Positions 34,575 to 42,644 of a stretch of DNA of 64,000 bases are shown here, in pieces. The notes under the pieces are model-generated. The model saw only the letters and a program-made list of their open reading frames with translations, made no database searches and had not been told where the DNA came from. Origin of the DNA: Nibrella saemangeumensis (lineage in GTDB: Bacteria > Bacteroidota > Bacteroidia > Cytophagales > Spirosomataceae); the NCBI RefSeq assembly GCF_039541915.1, contig NZ_BAABHD010000082.1, positions 124,001 to 188,000 on the forward strand, read 5' to 3'. Every line of letters starts with the position of its first letter. The stretch's first letter is position 1. The position numbers and the translations under genes were made by a program.

Positions 34575-36023
34575 ATGACAGACCCCCTAATTATCCTGCT
34601 TGTCGGCGTACTCATCGTGATGGGTGGGATCATCGGGTTAAAGCTCCATCCGTTTCTGGCCCTGCTGTTCGGGGCCTTTGTGGTGGCCATGATGACGCCC
34701 GCAGCGGCCATCGAACAATATGCCTTGTCGAAAGGAACAGCGCCGGCTGCGGCCCTGCAACTGGCGAACAAAAGCGTTGGCGAACGCATTGCCACCGAGT
34801 TCGGCAACACCTGCGGCCGGGTCGGTATTCTGATTGCCATGGCCGCTATCATTGGTAAATGCATGCTGGAGAGCGGGGCCGCCGAACGGACCGTGCGCTC
34901 CATGCTGCGGTTCACGGGTATCGAACGGGCACCCATCGCGTTTCTGGTGAGCAGCTTCTTCATCGGCGTTCCGGTATTCTTCGACACCGTTATCCTGCTG
35001 ATGATCCCCATCGCCAAGGTGATGACCATGCGCATCGGCAAGAATTACCTGTTGCTGGTGCTCTGCATCCTGGCCGGGGCCGCCATGGCCAACTCACTCG
35101 TGCCACCCGCGCCCGGACCGCTGTTCCTGATCGGCGAAATGAAAATACCCATTGGGCTGATGATGATTACCGGCACCATTGTGGGCCTGATTACCATCTT
35201 CTTCGGGTACCTGTTTGCCGTCTGGGCGAACCAGAAATGGCCGATTGCGCTACGCGATTCGCTGGATGCGCGGCTGGAGGACATCAAACTGGTGGCCGCC
35301 AAAGATGATGCGCACCTGCCGTCGCTGGGCGTGTCGCTGCTGCCGGTGCTGATCCCGCTCATCTTTATCTGCGCCGATACCTACGCCGATGCCATGCCGG
35401 CTGACCAGACCACAAGCGTGAAACAGGCGGTCGTTCTGAGTCAGATCTTTGGGGTAGTCCAGTTCTTCGGCGACAAGACCATTGCGCTGATTTCCGGGGG
35501 CGTGGTAGCGCTGCTGGTACTGGCGACCCATAAGAAAGATAGTAAGGAAGGCATGGGATCATTTCTACAGGCGGCTCTGATGAGCGGGGGGAGTATCATC
35601 CTGATTATCGGAGCCGGTGGCGCGTTTGGAGGAATGCTCCAGCAAACGGGTATCAGTTCGCGCATTGCCGGCATGACCAGTGGCTACCAGATGGCCCTGA
35701 TTCCGCTGGCTTTCCTGATCTCGGCCGTGGTGCGCACCGCCCAGGGCTCTGCTACGGTGGCCCTGATTACGGCATCGGGTATTCTGTCGGGGTTGGCGAT
35801 CAACGGAAACCTGGATTTCCATCCGGTATACCTGGGACTGGCCATCGGCTGTGGCTCCAAACTCATTCCGTGGATGAACGACTCCGGTTTCTGGATCGTG
35901 TGCAAAATGAGCAATCTGACGGAGAAAGAGGCTCTGAAGACGTTTTCTCCCATGCTCTGCATTATGGGGATTGTCGGCCTGATCGTCATCATGATAGGCT
36001 CTCAGCTTTTTCCGCTGATCTGA
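34575..36023 (+). CDS. GntP-family gluconate/sugar-acid permease
   Basis: 482 residues with about 12 to 14 membrane helices. GntP landmarks are MGGIIGLKLHPFLALLFGAF near the start, FFIGVPVFFDTVILLMIPI in the middle, NSLVPPAPGPLFLI, and RTAQGSATVALITASGI towards the end. The family comprises inner-membrane proton symporters for gluconate and related aldonic or aldaric acids. Between aldolase and reductase genes it is the likely uptake step that brings a sugar acid from the periplasm to the cytoplasm, after SusC/SusD have moved it over the outer membrane. The fold-back repeat just upstream could separate its expression from the aldolase. Confidence 0.94.
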   Translation: MTDPLIILLVGVLIVMGGIIGLKLHPFLALLFGAFVVAMMTPAAAIEQYALSKGTAPAAALQLANKSVGERIATEFGNTCGRVGILIAMAAIIGKCMLESGAAERTVRSMLRFTGIERAPIAFLVSSFFIGVPVFFDTVILLMIPIAKVMTMRIGKNYLLLVLCILAGAAMANSLVPPAPGPLFLIGEMKIPIGLMMITGTIVGLITIFFGYLFAVWANQKWPIALRDSLDARLEDIKLVAAKDDAHLPSLGVSLLPVLIPLIFICADTYADAMPADQTTSVKQAVVLSQIFGVVQFFGDKTIALISGGVVALLVLATHKKDSKEGMGSFLQAALMSGGSIILIIGAGGAFGGMLQQTGISSRIAGMTSGYQMALIPLAFLISAVVRTAQGSATVALITASGILSGLAINGNLDFHPVYLGLAIGCGSKLIPWMNDSGFWIVCKMSNLTEKEALKTFSPMLCIMGIVGLIVIMIGSQLFPLI

Positions 36024-36045
36024 TAAACGTTGTAACCCGTTTTAC

Positions 36046-36906
36046 ATGGAAAAAATAGGATTTATTGGTTTGGGCATCATGGGTAAACCCATGGCACTGA
36101 ATCTACGCAGAGCCGGCTTTCCCGTAGCTGTACTGAGCCAGAGCAAAGCGGCCGGTGCACTGGCCGAAGCTGGTGCCGAGGTATTGGCTTCGGTAAAGGA
36201 ACTGGCGCAGCAATGTGACATCATCATCACCATGCTGCCGGATTCGCCCGATGTGGAGCAGGTCGTGTCTGGTCCGGATGGCGTGCTGGATGGTATTCGG
36301 TCTGGTTCATTGTTTATCGATATGTCGACCATTGCGCCCTCTACCGCCCGCAGCATATACAAGCAGATGCAGGAGAAAGGCGTTGAAGCACTGGATGCGC
36401 CCGTGTCCGGGGGGCAGGTAGGAGCAGAAGCCGCGTCGCTGTCCATCATGGTCGGTGGGCGTGACGCTGCGTTTCAGCGGGCGCTGCCGGTGTTTCAGGT
36501 CATGGGTAAAAATATTGTTCTCATCGGTGAGCCGGGTGCGGGACAGACAACCAAAGCCGCCAACCAGATGATTGTGGGCATGACCATTCAGGCCGTGGCT
36601 GAGGCCTTTGCCATGGCCCGCAAAGCCGGTGTTGATCTGGAGAAAATGCGGGAGGTATTGCTGGGTGGGTTTGCTCAGAGCCGTATCCTGGACCTGCACG
36701 GCAAGCGGATGATCGAGCGAAATTTTACGCCCGGTTTTAAGATCAAGCTCCACAAAAAAGATATGGGCATTGCCCTGCAGGCGGGCGAAGAGTTTTCGGT
36801 GCCGTTGCGGGGCACGGCTCAGGTGGCTGCGCAGATGGAAGCCGCGTTGGCGCAGGGCAACGGCGAGTTAGACCACAGTGCTCTTTTGCTGGTGCTGGAA
36901 CAATGA
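36046..36906 (+). CDS. garR: 2-hydroxy-3-oxopropionate (tartronate semialdehyde) reductase
   Basis: 286 residues of the beta-hydroxyacid dehydrogenase family. The Rossmann motif GFIGLGIMGKPMA lies at residues 5-17, the substrate motif DAPVSGGQVGA at 117-127, and the catalytic Lys170 and Asn173 in GQTTKAANQM. The sequence matches GarR/GlxR, which reduces tartronate semialdehyde to D-glycerate with NADH. It uses the product expected from the GarL-like aldolase encoded two genes upstream, and glycerate would enter glycolysis through a glycerate kinase not found in this window. It starts 22 bp after the permease stop, so the genes are an operon. Confidence 0.93.
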   Translation: MEKIGFIGLGIMGKPMALNLRRAGFPVAVLSQSKAAGALAEAGAEVLASVKELAQQCDIIITMLPDSPDVEQVVSGPDGVLDGIRSGSLFIDMSTIAPSTARSIYKQMQEKGVEALDAPVSGGQVGAEAASLSIMVGGRDAAFQRALPVFQVMGKNIVLIGEPGAGQTTKAANQMIVGMTIQAVAEAFAMARKAGVDLEKMREVLLGGFAQSRILDLHGKRMIERNFTPGFKIKLHKKDMGIALQAGEEFSVPLRGTAQVAAQMEAALAQGNGELDHSALLLVLEQ

Positions 36907-36938
36907 AAACAAATAGTTAACCCTTAACTCTTTAGACC

Positions 36939-38081
36939 ATGAAGCGTAAAAATTTTATCCGGGTCATTGCCGCTGGTTCAATGGGGGCGGCAGCCTTTAC
37001 TCCTGAATCAGCGTCGGCAAGTGCTGAAAACACGGCAAAGCCGATCAAAAAAGTGCTGATGAAAGTGGGCTGCCAGTCGGGCGGGACCAGCAAGGAAAAC
37101 CTTGAGTTCAAAGCTCGTCACGGCGTGTATAACCTGGATGGGGGGTCCCCAAAAACCATACCGGGCAAAGGGTGGGACCTGGAGGACTCGCTGGCGAAGA
37201 AAGAAGCCTGCGAAAAGTACGGTATCAGCCTGGATGCCTACCACTTTCCGCTGACCTCCGCCGGCATTGATAAGGTGGAGTACCCGAACATCATGCTGGG
37301 CAAAAGTCCGGAGCGGGACCGCGAAATTGAGATCCTACAGCAGATGATTCAGGTGGCCGGCAAAACGGGCATCAAGGTACTGAACTACAACACCACCATT
37401 CTGCCGGTATTGCGCACGGGCCGTACCGTCGACCCCAAGCGCGGGAACGCCGATTACAGCACCTGGAACTATGCCGAAGCCATCAAGCGCAACGATCCCA
37501 AGACGATTGCGGGCGACGTATCCATCGAGCAGATGTTTGAGCGCATTACCTATATGCTCGACCGGCTGCTGCCGGTGGCTAAGGAGTACAAGGTGAAAAT
37601 GGCCAACCACATTGCCGACCCACCGACGCCGGTTGGCTACCGGGGTATTACCCGCTGGAACAGCCCGGATGTGTTTGCCGGCATTCAGCGGTTCGCCAAA
37701 CTGTACGACAGCCCCTACCACGGCTTCAATTTCTGCATCGGCTCCATTGCCGAAGGGCTTAAAGATCCGAAAACCGAGATCTTCCCCATCATTAAATGGG
37801 TCGGCGAGCGGAACCAGATCTTCAACGTACACCTGCGGAACATCAAGGGCGGCTGGAACAACTTCCAGGAAGTATACCCCGACAACGGCGATATGAACTT
37901 CCTGCACGTAGTTCGTGCCCTGCGGGATGTGGGCTTCGACGGTATGGTGATGCCCGACCACGTACCGCACCATGCCGAACCTGGTAGTGGATTACAGGCA
38001 TTCTCTTTCAGCTACGGCTACATCAAAGGCTTAATTCAGGCTGTATCTGATGAAGTTGAGCTGGCTTCCGCCAGAAATTAA
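36939..38081 (+). CDS. Exported mannonate-dehydratase-like TIM-barrel protein
   Basis: 380 residues. The N-terminus is signal-like (KRKNFIRVIAAGSMGAAAF, then SASASAE), resembling Tat or Sec export, which cytoplasmic UxuA enzymes lack. The body has the UxuA-type (beta/alpha)8 pattern. The four UxuA metal-ligand positions appear intact: His224 in MANHIADPP, Cys266 in FNFCIGSIAE, His298 in FNVHLRNIKG and Asp340 in VMPDHVPHH. Classical UxuA dehydrates D-mannonate to 2-keto-3-deoxygluconate. This protein is a diverged relative predicted to act outside the cytoplasm, so its substrate may be a free or oligomer-linked sugar acid. A strong terminator after it closes the operon. Confidence 0.85.
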   Translation: MKRKNFIRVIAAGSMGAAAFTPESASASAENTAKPIKKVLMKVGCQSGGTSKENLEFKARHGVYNLDGGSPKTIPGKGWDLEDSLAKKEACEKYGISLDAYHFPLTSAGIDKVEYPNIMLGKSPERDREIEILQQMIQVAGKTGIKVLNYNTTILPVLRTGRTVDPKRGNADYSTWNYAEAIKRNDPKTIAGDVSIEQMFERITYMLDRLLPVAKEYKVKMANHIADPPTPVGYRGITRWNSPDVFAGIQRFAKLYDSPYHGFNFCIGSIAEGLKDPKTEIFPIIKWVGERNQIFNVHLRNIKGGWNNFQEVYPDNGDMNFLHVVRALRDVGFDGMVMPDHVPHHAEPGSGLQAFSFSYGYIKGLIQAVSDEVELASARN

Positions 38082-38089
38082 TTTTCAGG

Positions 38090-38127
38090 GGCGCTCCCGG
38101 TATGTTCAGGCCGGGAGCGCCTTTTTT
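38090..38127 (+). terminator. Rho-independent terminator closing the first sugar-acid operon
   Basis: An 11-bp perfect stem (GGCGCTCCCGG with CCGGGAGCGCC) and a 10-nt loop are followed by TTTTTT. Confidence 0.92.
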
Positions 38128-38173
38128 AGGCTGACAACCGCAACTGTGTGGTTCTGCTAATTCCTATAGTCCT

Positions 38174-39496
38174 ATGCCATCACCTTCCCTTTCTGCCTAC
38201 AAAGCTGGTCCGAGAATCAAAGAAATTCACATTACCCCCATTGCCATTGTTGACCCTCCGCTGCTGAATGCCGCCGGCCTGCACGCGCCGTATGCACTGC
38301 GTACCGTGGTGGAACTGGTGACAGAAGACAATATTTCCGGTATCAGCGAGATACCCGGCAACCGAAGCATTGACGAAGCCCTGGAAGCTTCGCGGGCGCT
38401 CCTGATCGGCAGGGATGTATTCCAGCTCAACGACATCCGGCAGGTGCTGGAAAGCAACTTCGGTAAAGAAACCGCAGCCGAACGGGGACTGACGCCCTGG
38501 GATCAACGGAAACTGGTACACATCTTCAGCGCCATTGAGGTCGCCTGTCTGGACATTATTGGCAAAGTCATCGGCCGGCCGGTGGTCGATCTGCTAGGCG
38601 GCAGGATGCGCGATCGCGTTCCCTTCTCTGCCTACCTCTTTTACAAATACGAAGGGGCCGGCGGTGAATTGGGCTTCGGCACCGATCCAAAGGCCACTGA
38701 TTGGGCCGCTGGTCGCCAGGCCGCAGCGCTTGATCCAGCCGGCATTGTCGCGCAGGCCAAAGCCATGTGTCAGGAGTTCGGCTTCCAGTCTATCAAGCTG
38801 AAAGGGGGCGTATTTGAGCCGCAGCAGGAAGTGGACGCCATGTTTGCCCTGTACGATGCCTTTGGCCCCGACGTTCCCCTGCGCATCGACCCGAATGCCT
38901 TATGGGAGGTGGAAACCGCCATCCGCTACGGCCGGATGATGGAGCCGATTCTGGAATACCTGGAAGACCCCGTCCGGGGACAGGCCAATATGGCGGAGGT
39001 TCGCAGGGCCGTCAAAACACCATTGGCCACCAACATGTGTACCACCTCGTTCGACGATATTCCCAACAGCATTGTGCTCGGTTCGGAGGATATCATCCTC
39101 AGCGACCACCATTTCTGGGGCGGTTTACGGGCCTCCATGACGCTGGCTGGTATCTGCGAAACCTTCGGGCGCGGCCTGTCCATGCACTCCAACAGCCACC
39201 TGGGCATATCGCTGGCTGCCATGGTCCATCTGGGGGCTGCTTTACCACAATTGCCCTATGCGCTGGACACCCATTATCCCTGGCAGTCGGATGAGATCAT
39301 CACTGCGGGCCGCTTTACCTTTGAAGACGGGGCCGTTGCCGTGCCGCAGGAGCCCGGCCTGGGCGTCGAACTAGACCGGCAGGCCCTGGCCAATCTGCAC
39401 CAGTGCTACCTGTCGTGCGGCCTGACCAAGCGCGACGACGAAATTGAAATGCAGAAAGTCCAGCCGGGCTGGACATTTCAGTCCGTCCGCTGGTAA
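38174..39496 (+). CDS. gudD: Glucarate dehydratase (enolase superfamily)
   Basis: 440 residues. Enolase-superfamily catalytic residues are visible: the Lys-x-Lys pair 208/210 in SIKLKGG, metal ligands Asp239 (RIDPNALW), Glu264 (YLEDPV) and Asn287 (LATNMC), and the Asp311/His338 dyad (DHHFWGG and MHSNSHLGIS). This set defines the glucarate dehydratase subgroup, which converts D-glucarate (and L-idarate) to 5-keto-4-deoxyglucarate. The product is the substrate of GarL-type aldolase, found four genes upstream, followed by GarR. The gene has its own leader after the terminator at 38090, so it may be controlled separately from the main operon. Cytoplasmic. Confidence 0.95.
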   Translation: MPSPSLSAYKAGPRIKEIHITPIAIVDPPLLNAAGLHAPYALRTVVELVTEDNISGISEIPGNRSIDEALEASRALLIGRDVFQLNDIRQVLESNFGKETAAERGLTPWDQRKLVHIFSAIEVACLDIIGKVIGRPVVDLLGGRMRDRVPFSAYLFYKYEGAGGELGFGTDPKATDWAAGRQAAALDPAGIVAQAKAMCQEFGFQSIKLKGGVFEPQQEVDAMFALYDAFGPDVPLRIDPNALWEVETAIRYGRMMEPILEYLEDPVRGQANMAEVRRAVKTPLATNMCTTSFDDIPNSIVLGSEDIILSDHHFWGGLRASMTLAGICETFGRGLSMHSNSHLGISLAAMVHLGAALPQLPYALDTHYPWQSDEIITAGRFTFEDGAVAVPQEPGLGVELDRQALANLHQCYLSCGLTKRDDEIEMQKVQPGWTFQSVRW

Positions 39497-39589
39497 CAAA
39501 CCTCAGGCTGAGCGCTACACATTACCCATGAAAATAGGCTCTTTCTTTGTTTATTTTAAATTTATCTGGGTAAAATAACATTTGACGGT

Positions 39590-39642
39590 AATGGCTGTTT
39601 AGTAGGATATTCATTCTTCCTTATCCACAGCAAACAGCCATT
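39590..39642 (+). promoter_or_regulatory. 5'-leader inverted repeat next to the third susC start codon
   Basis: AATGGCTGTTT (39590-39600) and AAACAGCCATT (39632-39642) are perfect 11-bp complements separated by 31 bp; the right arm ends two bases before the ATG at 39645. In the mRNA the stem would cover the ribosome entry region. TAACATTTG at about 39577 is a possible off-consensus promoter. Confidence 0.5.
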
Positions 39643-39644
39643 CT

Positions 39645-42626
39645 ATGAGAAGAATCTACTTCGTGTTTTTGCTGCTATTTCTGGCTTGTTGCGGGTTTGC
39701 GCAGGCTCAGCAGCGTGTGTCCGGACGCGTGGTTTCCCAGAGTGATAAGCAGGGACTACCCGGGGTGAACGTCGTTGTGAAAGGTACCCAGACCGGTACA
39801 TCGACGGACGCAAACGGACAGTTCTCCCTTACAGTCAACGAAGGCGCAGTGCTCCAGTTCAGCATGATCGGCATGCAGACGCAGGAGGTGCCTGTCGGTA
39901 CCCAGACCACGATTAACGTTGAATTAGCCGATGATGCGCAGGCGCTTGAAGAAGTGGTGGTGGTGGGCTACGGCACCCAGCGCCGGCGCGACCTGACGGG
40001 GGCCATCGCCCAGCTTAAAGGGGAAGAGATTCAGCGCTATCCGGTACAAACGCCTACCCAGGCACTGCAAAGCAAACTGTCCGGGGTGCAGGTGATCGCG
40101 TCCGGTCGCCCCAACGAGCAGCCCCAGATCCGGGTACGGGGGGTAGGTTCCGCCCTGGCGGGGGTAAGCCCACTATACGTGGTGGACGGTGTGCTGACCG
40201 ACGACATCCGCAACATCAGCAACAACGACATCCTCAGCATTGAGGTACTCAAAGATGCCTCGGCCGCTATCTACGGCGTGCGGGCGGCCAATGGGGTGGT
40301 TATTGTCACAACCAAACGCGGCAAGTCGGGCACGACGCAGGTGCAGTACGATGCCAACTTCGGCCTGCGGCAGCCGGCCAATCTGGTCCGGATGGCCAAC
40401 CGGGATCAATACATCAGCTACCTTACCGATGCCGCTCCGAACCAGAACGTTAATAATCCGCCCCTGACCTACGAGGGTACCACCGACTGGTACGGCGAGG
40501 CTTTGCGCAATGGATTCCAGTCGAACAACAATGTGTCGGTCTCTGGCGGTGGGGAGCGGAATACCTTTTTCTTCAGCGCGGGGTACTTTACCGATCAGGG
40601 CGTGGTGAAAACCAATGATTTTCAGCGGCTGACCATCCGGGCGAATAACGAGATCCAGATTGGTCCCAAAGTCACCTTCAGCAACCAGCTTTCCTTTTCG
40701 CGGGGTAACGAACGGGGTGTCGACCTGGGTATCTACCAGAACCTCTACCGGGCCGCGCCCATTGTGCAGGCCAGGGTAGGTGATCGCTTCGGGAATACCT
40801 CCGCTTTTGGTAATGTGGGCAATGCGCTGCTCAGTCTCGATGCCCGCAACCAGCGGATCATCAACGACCGGGTGCAGGGGAATCTGGCCCTGGAATACCG
40901 GCCGGCTGAGTGGTTGACCTTGCGGTCGGCGTTCAACACCGATCTGATTTTCAACCGGGATCGCACCTATAACCGGGCCTTTCGGAACGATGCCGTTACG
41001 TTTATTTCGGCCGGGGGTAACCAGCAGCAGATCAACAGTTCGCTGGCGCTGAACGAAGGCCGCTCGCTACGCTACATCATCGACAATACCGCAACGGTTA
41101 ACCGGACGTTCGGCCGCAGCAATTTTACCTTTCTGCTGGGTTCGGTCACGGAACGCTTCAACTCCAGTTTTATCAGCGGCTCCCGCATCAACATCCCCAA
41201 CGATCCGAACCAGTGGTACCTGGGACTGGGTGATCCGAACCTGCAATTGTCCAACAATGCCGGGGGTGATCTGCAGACGCGGCAGTCGTTCGTGACGCGG
41301 GCCACGTTCAGCCTCGCCGATAAGTACCTGTTCAACGCGTCGCTGCGGGCCGACGGTAGTTCCAAGTTCAGCGAGCGATGGGGTTACTTTCCCACCATTG
41401 GGGCCGGCTGGGTCATTTCGGAGGAAGCGTTTATGCAGGATCAGTCCCTGCTGGACTTTCTGAAGTTCCGGGCGAGCTGGGGTATTCTGGGGAACGACGT
41501 CATTGCCAGCAACGCCTATCTGCTGACGGCCGCCGTCAATATTCCGTACTTCTTCAACAATACCCTATCGCTGGGGTCGGCCATTCAGGATATCAAGGAT
41601 CAGCAGTTGAAGTGGGAGCGGACCGAGCAGTTTGATGTCGGCCTCGAGTTCACCCTGCTGAACAACCGGCTGTCCGGCGAGCTCGATTATTACAACAAAA
41701 CAACCCGCAATGCGCTGGCTTTCCAGATCATTCCGGCCATTTTCGGTGACCCCGACAACCAGTACCTGACCAACATTGCCTCCTTCCGCAACCGGGGTTT
41801 GGAACTGGTGCTGAACTGGCGGGAAACCATGACTAACGGCTTTGGCTACAGCCTTGGCGGGAACATGACCATCAACCGGAACCAACTGGTGGGCCTGAAC
41901 GGCGGCCAGGCCCTGCTGGCGGGTGGGGTCGGGCAGCAGGGGTTTGTGACCCGCACCGACAACGGCCAGCCGGTTGGCAGCTTCTACGTGCTCAATGCCA
42001 TCGGTGTATTTCAGTCGCAATCCGAGATTGATGGCGCACCGGTATTCGGCAACCGCGCATCGGTGCGACCCGGCGATCTCCGCTACGAGGACGTAAACGG
42101 TGATGGGACAATTACGGCCGACGACCGGATCTATACCGGATCGTACCAGCCCAAGCTGTATTACGGCATCAATCTGGGCCTGAACTACCTGGGCTTTGAC
42201 CTGACGGCCGACGTGTACGGTAACGCAGGTAATAAGGTGTACAACGGCAAACGGGCGTTTCGCTTCGAAAATACCGACAATATCGAAGCCGCCTATGCCG
42301 ATGCCCGCTGGACGGCCACCCGGCCTTCTACGACCGACCCACGGGTAATTACCTCGGCAACGCCGGCGTCGACCTATTTTGTGGAGTCAGGTTCGTTTGT
42401 GCGGCTCAACAACCTCACGCTGGGTTATACCTTACCGGCCACGCTGATGCAGAAAGCCCGGTTCCGCACGGCGCGGATCTACCTCACGGCACAGAATCTG
42501 TTCACCATCCAGCAGTTCAGCGGCTTCAGTCCAGAACTACCCGGTGGTCCGCTCGATGCCGGTATTGAACTCAATAGCTACCCAACTGTCCGCACGTTTG
42601 CCGTTGGCCTGAACGTGGGCTTCTAA
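39645..42626 (+). CDS. SusC/RagA-family TonB-dependent transporter (third copy)
   Basis: 993 residues. A signal peptide (about 1-22, CGFAQAQ) is followed by a carboxypeptidase-regulatory-like domain (24-105; QRVSGRVVSQSD, GTSTDANGQFSL), a plug (IRVRGVGSALAGV, YVVDGVLTDD, AIYGVRAANGVVIV) and a barrel ending in FAVGLNVGF. The EEVVVVGYGTQRRRDLTGA stretch is the usual SusC entry to the plug. No STN domain, so control is not by the FecR/ECF pair. It is followed by SusD (18 bp) and a GH144-like lipoprotein (12 bp), which points to beta-1,2-glucan or a related glycan as ligand. An 11-bp inverted repeat overlaps its translation start region. Confidence 0.96.
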   Translation: MRRIYFVFLLLFLACCGFAQAQQRVSGRVVSQSDKQGLPGVNVVVKGTQTGTSTDANGQFSLTVNEGAVLQFSMIGMQTQEVPVGTQTTINVELADDAQALEEVVVVGYGTQRRRDLTGAIAQLKGEEIQRYPVQTPTQALQSKLSGVQVIASGRPNEQPQIRVRGVGSALAGVSPLYVVDGVLTDDIRNISNNDILSIEVLKDASAAIYGVRAANGVVIVTTKRGKSGTTQVQYDANFGLRQPANLVRMANRDQYISYLTDAAPNQNVNNPPLTYEGTTDWYGEALRNGFQSNNNVSVSGGGERNTFFFSAGYFTDQGVVKTNDFQRLTIRANNEIQIGPKVTFSNQLSFSRGNERGVDLGIYQNLYRAAPIVQARVGDRFGNTSAFGNVGNALLSLDARNQRIINDRVQGNLALEYRPAEWLTLRSAFNTDLIFNRDRTYNRAFRNDAVTFISAGGNQQQINSSLALNEGRSLRYIIDNTATVNRTFGRSNFTFLLGSVTERFNSSFISGSRINIPNDPNQWYLGLGDPNLQLSNNAGGDLQTRQSFVTRATFSLADKYLFNASLRADGSSKFSERWGYFPTIGAGWVISEEAFMQDQSLLDFLKFRASWGILGNDVIASNAYLLTAAVNIPYFFNNTLSLGSAIQDIKDQQLKWERTEQFDVGLEFTLLNNRLSGELDYYNKTTRNALAFQIIPAIFGDPDNQYLTNIASFRNRGLELVLNWRETMTNGFGYSLGGNMTINRNQLVGLNGGQALLAGGVGQQGFVTRTDNGQPVGSFYVLNAIGVFQSQSEIDGAPVFGNRASVRPGDLRYEDVNGDGTITADDRIYTGSYQPKLYYGINLGLNYLGFDLTADVYGNAGNKVYNGKRAFRFENTDNIEAAYADARWTATRPSTTDPRVITSATPASTYFVESGSFVRLNNLTLGYTLPATLMQKARFRTARIYLTAQNLFTIQQFSGFSPELPGGPLDAGIELNSYPTVRTFAVGLNVGF

Positions 42627-42644
42627 CCTAAAGACGCTACGATC

